A DNA stretch of 42,788 nucleotides from Gemmatimonadota bacterium. Its GTDB lineage: Bacteria; Latescibacterota; UBA2968. The position numbers and the translations under genes were made by a program. Of the stretch, positions 8,179 through 15,196 are shown one piece after another (the first letter of the stretch is position 1; each line of letters starts with the position of its first letter). The stretch spans positions 1 to 42,788 of the forward strand of contig JAPPAB010000142.1 of the NCBI GenBank assembly GCA_026705765.1, read 5' to 3'. The notes under the pieces are model-generated. The model was not told the origin of the DNA. It did no database searches and saw only the letters and a program-made list of their open reading frames with translations.

Positions 8179-10644
8179 ATGCAAAAAATCCAAACCATAG
8201 CGATATGTCTATCCATCCTGTTGACCACTACGGACCTGCTGGCGAATGAAGGCACAGTACAGCAAGTCTCGGGAGACCTCGTTTACGTCACGGGCATGAA
8301 CGGTTTGGCTCCGTTGTGGTCAAATCTCACAGTGCAGAACGGACAGGAGGCAGGCGCGCAACTCGAAGTCATCAAAGAATTGCCAGAACTGGTCGTAACG
8401 AGAATTGTAGAGGCCAACGGAACAGCGGTAAATACCGGCGATGCAGTGGTACTGAGCAGCGCACAGTCAGGCGGATCAGCACGAAAATCCAAGCGGATTG
8501 TTTACGCTGCTCGCGTTGACGAAAATCCAAATGTAGATGGCGTGCTGGACGACCCCGTATGGTCGCGGGCAACACCGATCAGGGGTTTTGTACAGCGCGA
8601 TCCAAACTACTGGATGCCGAGTCCCGAACAAACAGTCGTGCGGATTATCTATACAGACAAAAGCATCTACTTCGGTTTTGAATGCCTCGTCCCGGACTCC
8701 TCTCAATTTATCGCAAACAACATGCGACGAGATTCCGAGATCCGCGGCGACGACAATATTCAAATCCTGCTCGACACGTACAATGATCGGCAAAACGGCT
8801 TCTTTTTCTCTGTCAATCCCCTCGGGGCGCAAAGCGATTTGATGCTCTCCAACGAGGGGCGAACCTATAACCGCGACTGGGATTGCAATTGGACCGCCCG
8901 CACCAGACACTATCCCGATCGATGGACAGTCGAAATCGAAATCCCGTTCAGCCAACTGCGGTTTAAGCAAGCTGCCGACGCCACATGGGGCATCAATCTC
9001 GCGCGCTATATTGCCCGAAAAAACCTGGCGACCCAGCTCGTCGTCGGCCAGCAGACTTCTTCATCCACAGAGCGTTACCGCACGGCGGACATCGGCGAAC
9101 TTCACGGCCTCCAACACATTCGCGCCAGACGTCCGATTTATCTCAAACCCTACGCTTTGCCGGGCACGACCATGGACGATCAGGCAATCAACCCCTCTGA
9201 AAGCCGCACATTTGAAACGGGCCTCGATCTGCGCTATGGCATCACGTCAAATATCTCGCTCGACTTATCCTACAACACGGATTTCGCACAGGTAGAAGGC
9301 GACCAGGAACAAACCAACCTGACGCAGTTCCGCCTCTTCTTCCCCGAAAAACGCGAGTTCTTTCTCGAGGGCGCCAACCTATTCCAATTTGGCGAACAAG
9401 CGCGAAGAACCGGCAGCGGCACCAGACCACCCACCCTCCTTTTTTACACCAGACGCATCGGCCTTGAAAAAGGGAAAAAAATCCCGATTATCGTCGGTTC
9501 AAAAATCGCGGGAAAAGAGGGACGAACGAGTATTGGCGGTCTCAATGTGCTGACCGACGCGGCATTGTTTGCCGAAGATGGAGACACAGTCCAGGTACAC
9601 CGCACCAACTACTCGGTCCTCAGCATAAGACGCGACGTATTCGCGCGGTCAAACTTCGGTTTCATCATGGTCAACAAACAAATCGATGACCCTCACGAGG
9701 GATGGAACCAGTACAACCGCGCGGGGGGTGTTGATTTCAACTATTCTCCAACGTCAACCTTGAATTTCCAGGCTTTTGCAGCGCGAACATGGGATTCGCA
9801 GATTGACAACGCAGACGATGCGCGGTTTGCATCTATGAATTACCGCGGCACCAAATATTGGGCGCGTCTAAAATTTCTCGATGTCGAGGAACAATTTGAA
9901 CCCGCTGTGGGATTCATCAATAGCAGAAGTGGATTGGAAGGTTTCAGACGCTATGACCTCTATGCGCGCTACCGACCCAGACCGAAATTCGCCAATATTC
10001 GCTACATGTCAATCGGTCCCGAAGCGCAAATCTTTACAGACCGCGACAACAATGTGAAATACTGGACAGCCGCACTCTCGGTATATACGATCTTCAATAC
10101 CGGCGACTACTGGCGGAACGAATTAAAACGCACGCGCGACGTGGTTGATGAAGAATTCTCTCCCTCTGCGCGAAACAAAGATGTAATCATCCCCCCCGGG
10201 GAATATACCTTCACGTCATTTACCACGGGACCGCGACCCAGCCGATCTCGAAAATTGCGCCCCGGCATCGTCTTCGAGGCAGGCACATACTACACGGGAA
10301 GACGCTATACCATACGCTCGGAAAGTGCTTTTCGCCCCTCTGGCCAACTGTCTTATGAAGTCGAATATCAGGGCGACTGGGTCCGACTCCCCCAGGGTAA
10401 TTTTAATATTCACACACTCAGCAATCGCCTGCAATACTCCTTTTCCACAGACTTTTTTGTCAAACTCTTTGTGCAGTGGAACAACGACAAAGAGTTCGCA
10501 AGCGCAAATTTTCTCCTCAACTACCGGTATCGCCCCGGCAGCGACATCTTTCTCGTCTTCGACAGCGCTTATGGCACCGATCCGACCTTAACCCGGCGAA
10601 ACCGCTCAGTGCTCCTCAAACTCTCCTACCTTCTGGGGCTGTGA
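8179..10644 (+). CDS. DUF5916 outer-membrane protein with N-terminal CBM9-like domain
   Basis: 821-residue predicted outer-membrane protein. Residues 1-22 form a signal peptide ending LLANEG. Residues about 100-310 form a CBM9-like sugar-binding sandwich: VDGVLDDPVWSRA, then YFGFEC, GDDNIQILLDTYNDRQNGF and WTVEIEIPFSQLRF. The remainder matches the DUF5916 barrel, with the hallmark FFPEKREFFLEGANLFQFG and many aromatic alternating strands up to the C-terminal leucine. An additional region at residues 25-95 (GTVQQVSGDLVYVTG...) looks like a small beta domain not always present in the family. Function is unknown; the CBM9-like part suggests binding of a surface glycan or hydrophobic ligand. No Shine-Dalgarno is obvious, consistent with coupling to the gene upstream. 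Confidence 0.93.
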   Translation: MQKIQTIAICLSILLTTTDLLANEGTVQQVSGDLVYVTGMNGLAPLWSNLTVQNGQEAGAQLEVIKELPELVVTRIVEANGTAVNTGDAVVLSSAQSGGSARKSKRIVYAARVDENPNVDGVLDDPVWSRATPIRGFVQRDPNYWMPSPEQTVVRIIYTDKSIYFGFECLVPDSSQFIANNMRRDSEIRGDDNIQILLDTYNDRQNGFFFSVNPLGAQSDLMLSNEGRTYNRDWDCNWTARTRHYPDRWTVEIEIPFSQLRFKQAADATWGINLARYIARKNLATQLVVGQQTSSSTERYRTADIGELHGLQHIRARRPIYLKPYALPGTTMDDQAINPSESRTFETGLDLRYGITSNISLDLSYNTDFAQVEGDQEQTNLTQFRLFFPEKREFFLEGANLFQFGEQARRTGSGTRPPTLLFYTRRIGLEKGKKIPIIVGSKIAGKEGRTSIGGLNVLTDAALFAEDGDTVQVHRTNYSVLSIRRDVFARSNFGFIMVNKQIDDPHEGWNQYNRAGGVDFNYSPTSTLNFQAFAARTWDSQIDNADDARFASMNYRGTKYWARLKFLDVEEQFEPAVGFINSRSGLEGFRRYDLYARYRPRPKFANIRYMSIGPEAQIFTDRDNNVKYWTAALSVYTIFNTGDYWRNELKRTRDVVDEEFSPSARNKDVIIPPGEYTFTSFTTGPRPSRSRKLRPGIVFEAGTYYTGRRYTIRSESAFRPSGQLSYEVEYQGDWVRLPQGNFNIHTLSNRLQYSFSTDFFVKLFVQWNNDKEFASANFLLNYRYRPGSDIFLVFDSAYGTDPTLTRRNRSVLLKLSYLLGL

Positions 10645-10665
10645 CGAATCTACGGAACGGGGCAC

Positions 10666-10689
10666 AACTGGCCGCCTCTCAGGCCAGTT
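10666..10689. other. Inverted repeat between convergent genes
   Basis: Perfect 8-bp arms, AACTGGCC and GGCCAGTT, with an 8-base loop, lie 22 bases after the DUF5916 stop. There is no T-run on either side, so it is not a standard intrinsic terminator. It may still protect the 3' end of the message. Confidence 0.4.
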
Positions 10690-10731
10690 CATCTACGCCC
10701 CCCCATCTTCCCAAAATCAGTGTGTCTCGCA

Positions 10732-10755
10732 ATTCGTCTATTCGTCTATTCGTCT
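10732..10755. repeat. Three tandem copies of an 8-bp unit across the thiolase stop codon
   Basis: ATTCGTCT is repeated exactly three times. On the minus strand the thiolase reads Arg-Arg-Ile-Asp-Glu then TAG within the repeat. An 8-bp unit is out of frame, so gain or loss of one copy would change the C-terminus. It was found by direct reading. Confidence 0.85.
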
Positions 10756-11919
10756 AACAGCCAGCGCGACGGCTTCGCCTCCGCCAATGCAGAGTGAGGC
10801 AATGCCAATGCGCTTATCGGTGCTTTTCAAGGCGTGAATAAGCGTTACGAGAATGCGCGTGCCGCTCGCCCCAATGGGATGCCCCAGCGCGACAGCACCG
10901 CCATTGACATTGAGTTTTTCCGCCGGAATGCCCAGATCCTGAGCCGCCGCCATTGGAACGCCAGAAAAGGCTTCGTTGATTTCAAACAGGTCGATATCTG
11001 AGACCTTAAGGGAGAGCCTGGACAAAAGTTTGGAGATGGCACCAATAGGCGCGAGCGTGAACCACTCCGGCTCCTGTGCGTGTGTGGCATAACCCAAAAT
11101 CTCAACTTCGGGTGCAATACCGCAATCTTCTGCTTTTTCGCCAGAAAGGACAATAACAGACGCTGCGCCATCGTTGATACTCGACGCATTGCCGGGCGTC
11201 ACCGTGCCATCTTTTGAAAACGCAGGGCGCAGTTGGCGGAGCTTGTCCTCGTCAAATCTCAGAGGTTCCTCATCCCGATCTATGGTTGTAATTATCTTGC
11301 CAGAAGGTGCATCTATGGGTACAATCTCGCTACGGAAACGGCCTTCTCTATCGGCGCAAAGAGCTTTTTTATAGCTACTAATGGCAAAATCATCCTGGTC
11401 TTCGCGCGAAAAATTGTAGCGCTCAGCACATTGGTCACCACATGTACCCATATGCAGGTCATTGTACACATCCCACAAGCCATCGCGGATCATTGAGTCA
11501 ACGAGTTCGCCTGTCCCAAGCCTGTACCCCGTTCGCGCATTTTCGAGAAGATAGGGCGCGCGACTCATGTTTTCCGTGCCCCCTGCGAGAATCAAGTCGG
11601 CATCGCCACACTGAATGGCCTGCGCGGCGAGCATAATGGATTTGAGGCCCGAACCGCAAACTTTGTTGACCGTTGTCGCCCCGACCGAAGTATCGAGACC
11701 CGCGCCAATAGCAACCTGGCGCGCGACATTTTGACCCAGGCCAGCACTGAGCACATTGCCAAAAATCACTTCATCAATTTCATCGCCGATTATGTCTGCC
11801 TGCGCTATCGAAGCCGCCGCGACCGCACTGCCCAATTCCGGTGCAGACACCTCGGCAAAGCCGCCCGTAAATCCACCAATAGCCGTGCGCTTGCTTCCAG
11901 TGATATAAATGTGTTTCAT
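10738..11919 (-). CDS. Thiolase, acetyl-CoA C-acyltransferase family
   Basis: 393-residue thiolase that condenses or cleaves acyl-CoA in fatty-acid or acetoacetyl-CoA metabolism. The nucleophilic Cys88 is in VNKVCGSGLKS, the catalytic histidine in VALGHPIGASG, and the second catalytic cysteine in SLCIGGGEAVA, so it is complete. MKHIYITGSKRTAIG is taken as the start (ATG at 11919) because GGAGGA lies 6 bases upstream; the ATG two codons earlier would sit directly against that site. The length matches the family norm. It stands alone, convergent with DUF5916. Biosynthetic versus degradative use cannot be decided here. Confidence 0.96.
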   Translation of the reverse strand: MKHIYITGSKRTAIGGFTGGFAEVSAPELGSAVAAASIAQADIIGDEIDEVIFGNVLSAGLGQNVARQVAIGAGLDTSVGATTVNKVCGSGLKSIMLAAQAIQCGDADLILAGGTENMSRAPYLLENARTGYRLGTGELVDSMIRDGLWDVYNDLHMGTCGDQCAERYNFSREDQDDFAISSYKKALCADREGRFRSEIVPIDAPSGKIITTIDRDEEPLRFDEDKLRQLRPAFSKDGTVTPGNASSINDGAASVIVLSGEKAEDCGIAPEVEILGYATHAQEPEWFTLAPIGAISKLLSRLSLKVSDIDLFEINEAFSGVPMAAAQDLGIPAEKLNVNGGAVALGHPIGASGTRILVTLIHALKSTDKRIGIASLCIGGGEAVALAVRRIDE

Positions 11920-11989
11920 AGTCATTCCTCCATTTTACTATTAAGATACGTCCAGACCTGAAAATAATGCAAAAAATAAGAGATAAAAG

Positions 11990-12340
11990 GTGAAATATCC
12001 AATCGCCATTGCCCTGTGTAGTATCCTGTGTACATTAATCCTCATGATGTCCTGTTCTGTCCCCCCCGATGGCAAAACTGTATTTATCGAATCGGGGTGT
12101 ACAAGATGCCATGAAATCAACGGCTCTGGAGGCTCTCAAGGACCGCGATTAGAGGGCTTACAAAGCAAATGGACACCCGAATCACTGGAAGAATTTCTGA
12201 TTGATCCCCCTGCGTACGCAAAAGACAATACCCGATTGCAGGCGTATGAAAAAAAATACCCGACGCCAATGCCCAGACTTGAAATCGCACCTGCACGGCG
12301 AAAAATACTCGTCCAATATCTACTTAAAAGGTATCCATGA
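11990..12340 (+). CDS. Single-haem c-type cytochrome, probable lipoprotein
   Basis: 116-residue small cytochrome c. The N-terminus is a hydrophobic signal ending LILMMSC, a lipobox-like site with Cys22 as the acylated residue. One haem-binding CTRCH motif follows at residues 37-41. A methionine in the TPMPRLE segment near residue 94 is the likely distal ligand, and a C-terminal helix (KILVQYLLKRY) closes the fold. The start is GTG at 11990; AAAGG nearly abuts it, so this start is less certain. The TGA overlaps the ATG of the next gene (ATGA). It may carry electrons at the periplasmic membrane face; its partner is not in view. Confidence 0.88.
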   Translation: MKYPIAIALCSILCTLILMMSCSVPPDGKTVFIESGCTRCHEINGSGGSQGPRLEGLQSKWTPESLEEFLIDPPAYAKDNTRLQAYEKKYPTPMPRLEIAPARRKILVQYLLKRYP

Positions 12341-12657
12341 AAAATCAGATTGACCAAAAATACGAGCGGATATACAGAGAGGTTGCCAAAATCCCCGAAG
12401 GTACTGTGGCAACTTATGGACAGATTGCCGAACAGGTTGGGTGTGGACCGCGCGAAGTGGGCAGAGCACTATCGGAATTGCCACCGCACACATCCTGTCC
12501 CTGGCATCGGGTCATCAATGCGCGGGGAATGGTGTCCATTCGCAGCGGGAATCACATGGCACATCACGACCAGGAAGCCCGCCTTGAAAGAGAAGGCATC
12601 GTATTTGTCAATGGTCGCGTCGATCTCGAAATTTACAGGTGGGAGGCTGATGTTTAA
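12337..12657 (+). CDS. Alkyltransferase-like protein (MGMT family lacking the acceptor cysteine)
   Basis: 106-residue protein equal to the C-terminal DNA-binding domain of O6-alkylguanine-DNA alkyltransferase. It has the helix-turn-helix region (VATYGQIAEQVGCGPREVGRAL) with the arginine finger, and then PWHRVIN where MGMT has PCHRVIN. Trp56 thus replaces the alkyl-accepting cysteine. This is the mark of alkyltransferase-like (ATL) proteins, which bind O6-alkylguanine and hand it to nucleotide excision repair rather than repairing it directly. Translation is coupled to the cytochrome gene by a 4-base overlap. Confidence 0.94.
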   Translation: MKNQIDQKYERIYREVAKIPEGTVATYGQIAEQVGCGPREVGRALSELPPHTSCPWHRVINARGMVSIRSGNHMAHHDQEARLEREGIVFVNGRVDLEIYRWEADV

Positions 12658-12678
12658 GACCCGAATCAAATTTGTGTA

Positions 12679-12707
12679 TTGACAAGGATAATCGGTTTTT
12701 TTATCAT
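12679..12707 (+). promoter_or_regulatory. Sigma-70 promoter for the HU gene
   Basis: TTGACA (12679-12684), a 17-base spacer and TATCAT (12702-12707) make a near-consensus promoter. Transcription would start near 12714, leaving a leader of about 45 bases before the GTG at 12759. It is one of the two best promoters in the window, as expected for an abundant nucleoid protein and a ribosomal protein. Confidence 0.75.
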
Positions 12708-12758
12708 TCACGCACTTAGGGGAGAAATACGTCTGTAAATACTGAGAAAGGGGATGCA

Positions 12759-13055
12759 GTGACCAAAGCTGATATTGTCAATCAGATTGCCGACGCTACG
12801 GGATTGACCAAAACAGATACCTCTGTCGTTGTAGAGGGCTTTCTCACCTCGCTCATCGCAGCAATGGAGCAGGGTGAACACATCGAAATCCGCGGTTTTG
12901 GCACATTTAAAGTCGTTCACCGCGCACCGCGCACAGGTCGCAATCCCAAAACTGGCGAGGTTGTCAAAATTCCCTCGCGCGCAACGCCCGTGTTCAAACC
13001 CTCACGCGAACTGCGTAATTCTATTGCTGAGGTCTCTGTTATTCCATCCAGCTAA
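12759..13055 (+). CDS. HU/IHF-family DNA-binding protein
   Basis: 98-residue nucleoid protein that binds and bends DNA as a dimer. The N-terminal helices (TKADIVNQIADATGLTKTD) lead to the GFGTFKV strand and the beta-arm signature RNPKTGEVVKIPSRATPVFK, followed by the C-terminal FKPSRELRNSI helix. The start is GTG at 12759 with AAAGGGGA upstream. The length is close to the usual 90-100. It is followed 21 bases later by the tiny ribosomal-protein gene, which probably shares its transcript. HU and IHF subunits cannot be told apart reliably here. Confidence 0.97.
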   Translation: MTKADIVNQIADATGLTKTDTSVVVEGFLTSLIAAMEQGEHIEIRGFGTFKVVHRAPRTGRNPKTGEVVKIPSRATPVFKPSRELRNSIAEVSVIPSS

Positions 13056-13076
13056 TGCACCCACAGGAGGTAGCTC

Positions 13077-13169
13077 TTGCCCAGCGGAAAAAAGCGCAAA
13101 CGCGCAAAAATCGCAACGCATAAGCGAAAAAAAAGGCGCCGAAGAGATCGACATAAAAAGAAAATCTAA
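13077..13169 (+). CDS. 30-residue basic protein, AURKAIP1/COX24-domain (small-subunit ribosomal) family
   Basis: A very short gene starting at TTG (13077) behind a perfect AGGAGG (CAGGAGGTAGCTC, then TTG). It encodes MPSGKKRKRAK, then IATHKRKKRRRR, then DRHKKKI and a TAA at 13167-13169. More than half of the residues are Lys or Arg. This MPSGKKRKR...ATHKRKK...RHKKK pattern is how I remember the short AURKAIP1/COX24-domain proteins of Bacteroidetes, related to mitochondrial mS38 and mycobacterial bS22. It likely sits on the 30S subunit. The placement after HU, the excellent ribosome-binding site and the family pattern make this a real gene despite its size. Confidence 0.88.
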   Translation: MPSGKKRKRAKIATHKRKKRRRRDRHKKKI

Positions 13170-13194
13170 AGGCGATATACTACACTGACGCTAT

Positions 13195-13294
13195 GGACTT
13201 AGCCCCTGACATTGTACCTGGATATGCCGGCATTTTCAGTCACAAACGGCTGTGATACACTCCGGTATAGACCAATGAAGGCAGGGGCCTATCC
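13195..13294 (+). ncRNA. Candidate structured RNA (long imperfect hairpin), type unknown
   Basis: About 100 bases that fold end to end into one rod with about 30 base pairs, including a G-U pair. Outer stem: GGA/TCC, TAG/CTA and CCCCTG/CAGGGG (13195-13208 with 13282-13294), with small bulges. Next come CATTG/CAATG (13210-13214 with 13273-13277), then TATGCCGG/CCGGTATA (13223-13230 with 13262-13269), and an apical TCACA-AACGGC-like stem (13240-13244 with 13251-13255). It has no open reading frame and no T-run after it. It lies between the ribosomal-protein gene and the tRNA. It matches no RNA family I know (not SRP, 6S or tmRNA). It could be a small RNA, a processing or leader element, or an old palindromic repeat. 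Confidence 0.45.
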
Positions 13295-13308
13295 GTAGTC
13301 TGCCCTCT

Positions 13309-13385
13309 GCGGCATTAGCTCAGTTGGATAGAGCACTGGTCTCCGGAACCAGAGGTCACAGGTTCGAATCCTGTATGTCGCACCA
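13309..13385 (+). tRNA. tRNA-Arg (anticodon CCG)
   Basis: Complete 77-base cloverleaf. The acceptor arms GCGGCAT and ATGTCGC pair with one G-T. The D-arm is GCTC/GAGC, the anticodon stem CTGGT/ACCAG encloses loop CTCCGGA with anticodon CCG, and the T-arm ACAGG/CCTGT encloses TTCGAAT. Discriminator A is followed by an encoded CCA. It reads the arginine codon CGG. Confidence 0.97.
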
Positions 13386-13390
13386 CAACC

Positions 13391-13430
13391 AATGGGGCGA
13401 GAGTCACAAACGACTCTCGCCCCATTTTTT
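13391..13430 (+). terminator. Strong intrinsic terminator after tRNA-Arg
   Basis: A perfect 15-bp stem (AATGGGGCGAGAGTC with its complement) with loop ACAAAC, then six T residues. It begins six bases after the tRNA CCA. It may also slow minus-strand transcripts leaving obg, though that side lacks a T-run. Confidence 0.93.
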
Positions 13431-13448
13431 CGTCTCACTTCACTATGT

Positions 13449-14423
13449 CTATGCGTCTAGTACCAGACCCCACAACTTCTGAATAAGCGCATCCAGGCCC
13501 TGACCTGTGACAGAGGAAATTCCCATATCTGTTTGCCCCTGAAAAAATGGCCCTTTGCGTTGTTCGGGTGGCAACAAGTCCAGCTTAGTAGCAATAAGCA
13601 TCGCGGGTTTTTCGCGCAATACGGGACTGAAACGATCGAGTTCTTCTCTCAAAACTGACAGATCGTATTCGGGATTGGGGCTGGTGACATCGACCATAAA
13701 AAGGAGAACGCGTGTGCGTTCAATATGACGCAAAAACTGAAACCCAAGCCCTTTGCCGCGATGCGCGCCTTCAATCAGGCCGGGAATGTCTGCCATAACA
13801 AAGCTATCGTAATCGCCACATTTGACAATGCCCAGATTGGGCTGCAGGGTCGTAAAGGGATAATCGGCAATTTTGGGCTGTGCCGAAGACACTCTGGATA
13901 GAAGGGTCGATTTGCCCGCATTTGGATGGCCGACCAGACCGACATCGGCGATGAGTTTGAGTTCGAGTTCCAGATGGCGTTCTCGCCCCGCTTTTCCAGG
14001 CTGGACATACTCTGGCGCTCTATTCGTCGGCGTGGCAAAACGCGCATTCCCACGACCACCACGACCACCCTCGACCAAAACAACGCGCTGCCCCGGCTCG
14101 GTCAAATCCGCGAGAATTTCGCCCGTTTCTGTATCCCTTATAAGCGTGCCAACCGGCACGGGAATTTCTGCATCTTCGCCACGACGTCCCGCTCTCTTTT
14201 GCCCCGATCCATGTTCTCCATGCCCTGCGCTCAGGTGTTGTCGATACCGATAATCGAGCAGTGTGGAAAGACGCGGGTCCGCTATAAAAACGACATCCCC
14301 CCCATTGCCGCCATCGCCACCATCTGGCCCACCTCGCGGCACATGCTTTTCTCGGCGAAAGCTTTTGCATCCATTGCCGCCGCTACCCGAACGGGCATAA
14401 ATTCTGGTTAAATCGACAAACAT
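13449..14423 (-). CDS. obg: GTPase Obg/CgtA
   Basis: 324-residue ribosome-assembly GTPase that acts on the 50S subunit. The glycine-rich Obg domain occupies residues 1-158 (GSGGNGCKSFRREKHVPRGG, GGDGGNGGDVVF, GGRGGRGNARFATPTNRAP). The G domain follows with G1 GHPNAGKST (165-173), switch I DYPFTTLQPNLG, G3 DIPGL (212-216), G4 TKLD and G5 SSVTG. The usual Asn of G4 NKxD is Thr, a variation seen in some Obg proteins. There is no C-terminal OCT domain. It is the last gene of the sprA-like operon; its ATG lies 11 bases after the NYN stop and lacks a clear Shine-Dalgarno, suggesting translational coupling. Confidence 0.97.
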   Translation of the reverse strand: MFVDLTRIYARSGSGGNGCKSFRREKHVPRGGPDGGDGGNGGDVVFIADPRLSTLLDYRYRQHLSAGHGEHGSGQKRAGRRGEDAEIPVPVGTLIRDTETGEILADLTEPGQRVVLVEGGRGGRGNARFATPTNRAPEYVQPGKAGRERHLELELKLIADVGLVGHPNAGKSTLLSRVSSAQPKIADYPFTTLQPNLGIVKCGDYDSFVMADIPGLIEGAHRGKGLGFQFLRHIERTRVLLFMVDVTSPNPEYDLSVLREELDRFSPVLREKPAMLIATKLDLLPPEQRKGPFFQGQTDMGISSVTGQGLDALIQKLWGLVLDA

Positions 14424-14434
14424 GGGAAAATTCG

Positions 14435-15193
14435 CTATGTTGCGGACGCTGCCTGTGCGCTATTTCTCAAAAGCAGGGCCTCTTCAATGGGAATGTGCTC
14501 ATCTGCGCTGTTGATGAGGTCCCTCGCCGTATTGTAGGTAAAGGAAATGACCTCAACGCGCGGTCCCAGAGTTTTAACGAGATCGACCAGAGGTACAAAA
14601 TCGCCGTCACCACTCACGAGAACCACGACATCGAGTTTATCGACAAATCGCATGATATCAATGGCCATGCCCATGTCCCAATCGCCTTTAGCCGATCCAT
14701 CGCTGCGCTGCCGCAAATCTTTCCTTTTTACTTCATAGCTCTTCTGCTGGAGCATTGAGATAAAGTTACTCTGGTCAACATCTGGCGATTGCACGACATA
14801 GGCAATAGCGCGGATCAAGCGGCGTTTGCCCACACTGAGTTCCATCAATTTTTCAAAATCGAGACGCGCATTAAACGGTTTTGCAGCATAAAAAATATTC
14901 TGTACATCGACAAATATCCCAACCCGCAATTCGGGCGCGGGAATGGCCGTGCGCCGATCTAACCGGGCGCGGGCATTGGCCTGTAGAGCAGCGATATTTT
15001 TCTGGATGGCGTCGAGAGTGTCAAAAATTTCCCGGCGCTCTCTGGCACCGCTAATAGCCTCTTTATAGACTCTGGACTTAATCTCTCGAAGGTCTCGAAT
15101 TGAAGCCTGTGCCATGTTGATCTGATCTAATTTTCGCTCAATACGCGCTATTGCCTCTTGTACTTTTTTAATCTGTTCTTGAAAGTCTGCCAT
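14435..15193 (-). CDS. NYN domain protein, LabA/DUF88 type, with N-terminal coiled coil
   Basis: 252-residue predicted cytoplasmic RNase-like protein. Residues 1-75 are highly charged and helical (VQEAIARIERKLDQI...), a probable coiled coil for oligomerisation. From residue 90 the NYN (PIN-like) fold shows its acidic metal-site residues: D96 in GIFVDVQNIFY, D171/D173 in KGDWDMGMAIDI, and D196/D198 in LVSGDGDFVPLV. NYN proteins of this class are predicted RNA endonucleases. The gene lies between pilM-like (3-base gap) and obg (11-base gap), where an RNase could fit ribosome or RNA maturation. The role is inferred from family only. Confidence 0.93.
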   Translation of the reverse strand: MADFQEQIKKVQEAIARIERKLDQINMAQASIRDLREIKSRVYKEAISGARERREIFDTLDAIQKNIAALQANARARLDRRTAIPAPELRVGIFVDVQNIFYAAKPFNARLDFEKLMELSVGKRRLIRAIAYVVQSPDVDQSNFISMLQQKSYEVKRKDLRQRSDGSAKGDWDMGMAIDIMRFVDKLDVVVLVSGDGDFVPLVDLVKTLGPRVEVISFTYNTARDLINSADEHIPIEEALLLRNSAQAASAT

Positions 15194-15196
15194 GTG

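Noticed and set aside
7713-10644. Recently acquired island around the small DUF2283 pair
   Set aside because: No integrase, insertion sequence, target duplication or clear base-composition shift was seen.
10666-10689. Intrinsic terminator between DUF5916 and thiolase
   Set aside because: The hairpin is perfect but lacks a T-run in either direction, so it is listed only as an inverted repeat.
13195-13294. SRP RNA, 6S RNA or tmRNA
   Set aside because: The rod lacks the GGAA apical loop of SRP RNA, is too short and lacks the central bubble of 6S, and has no tag frame or tRNA-like ends.
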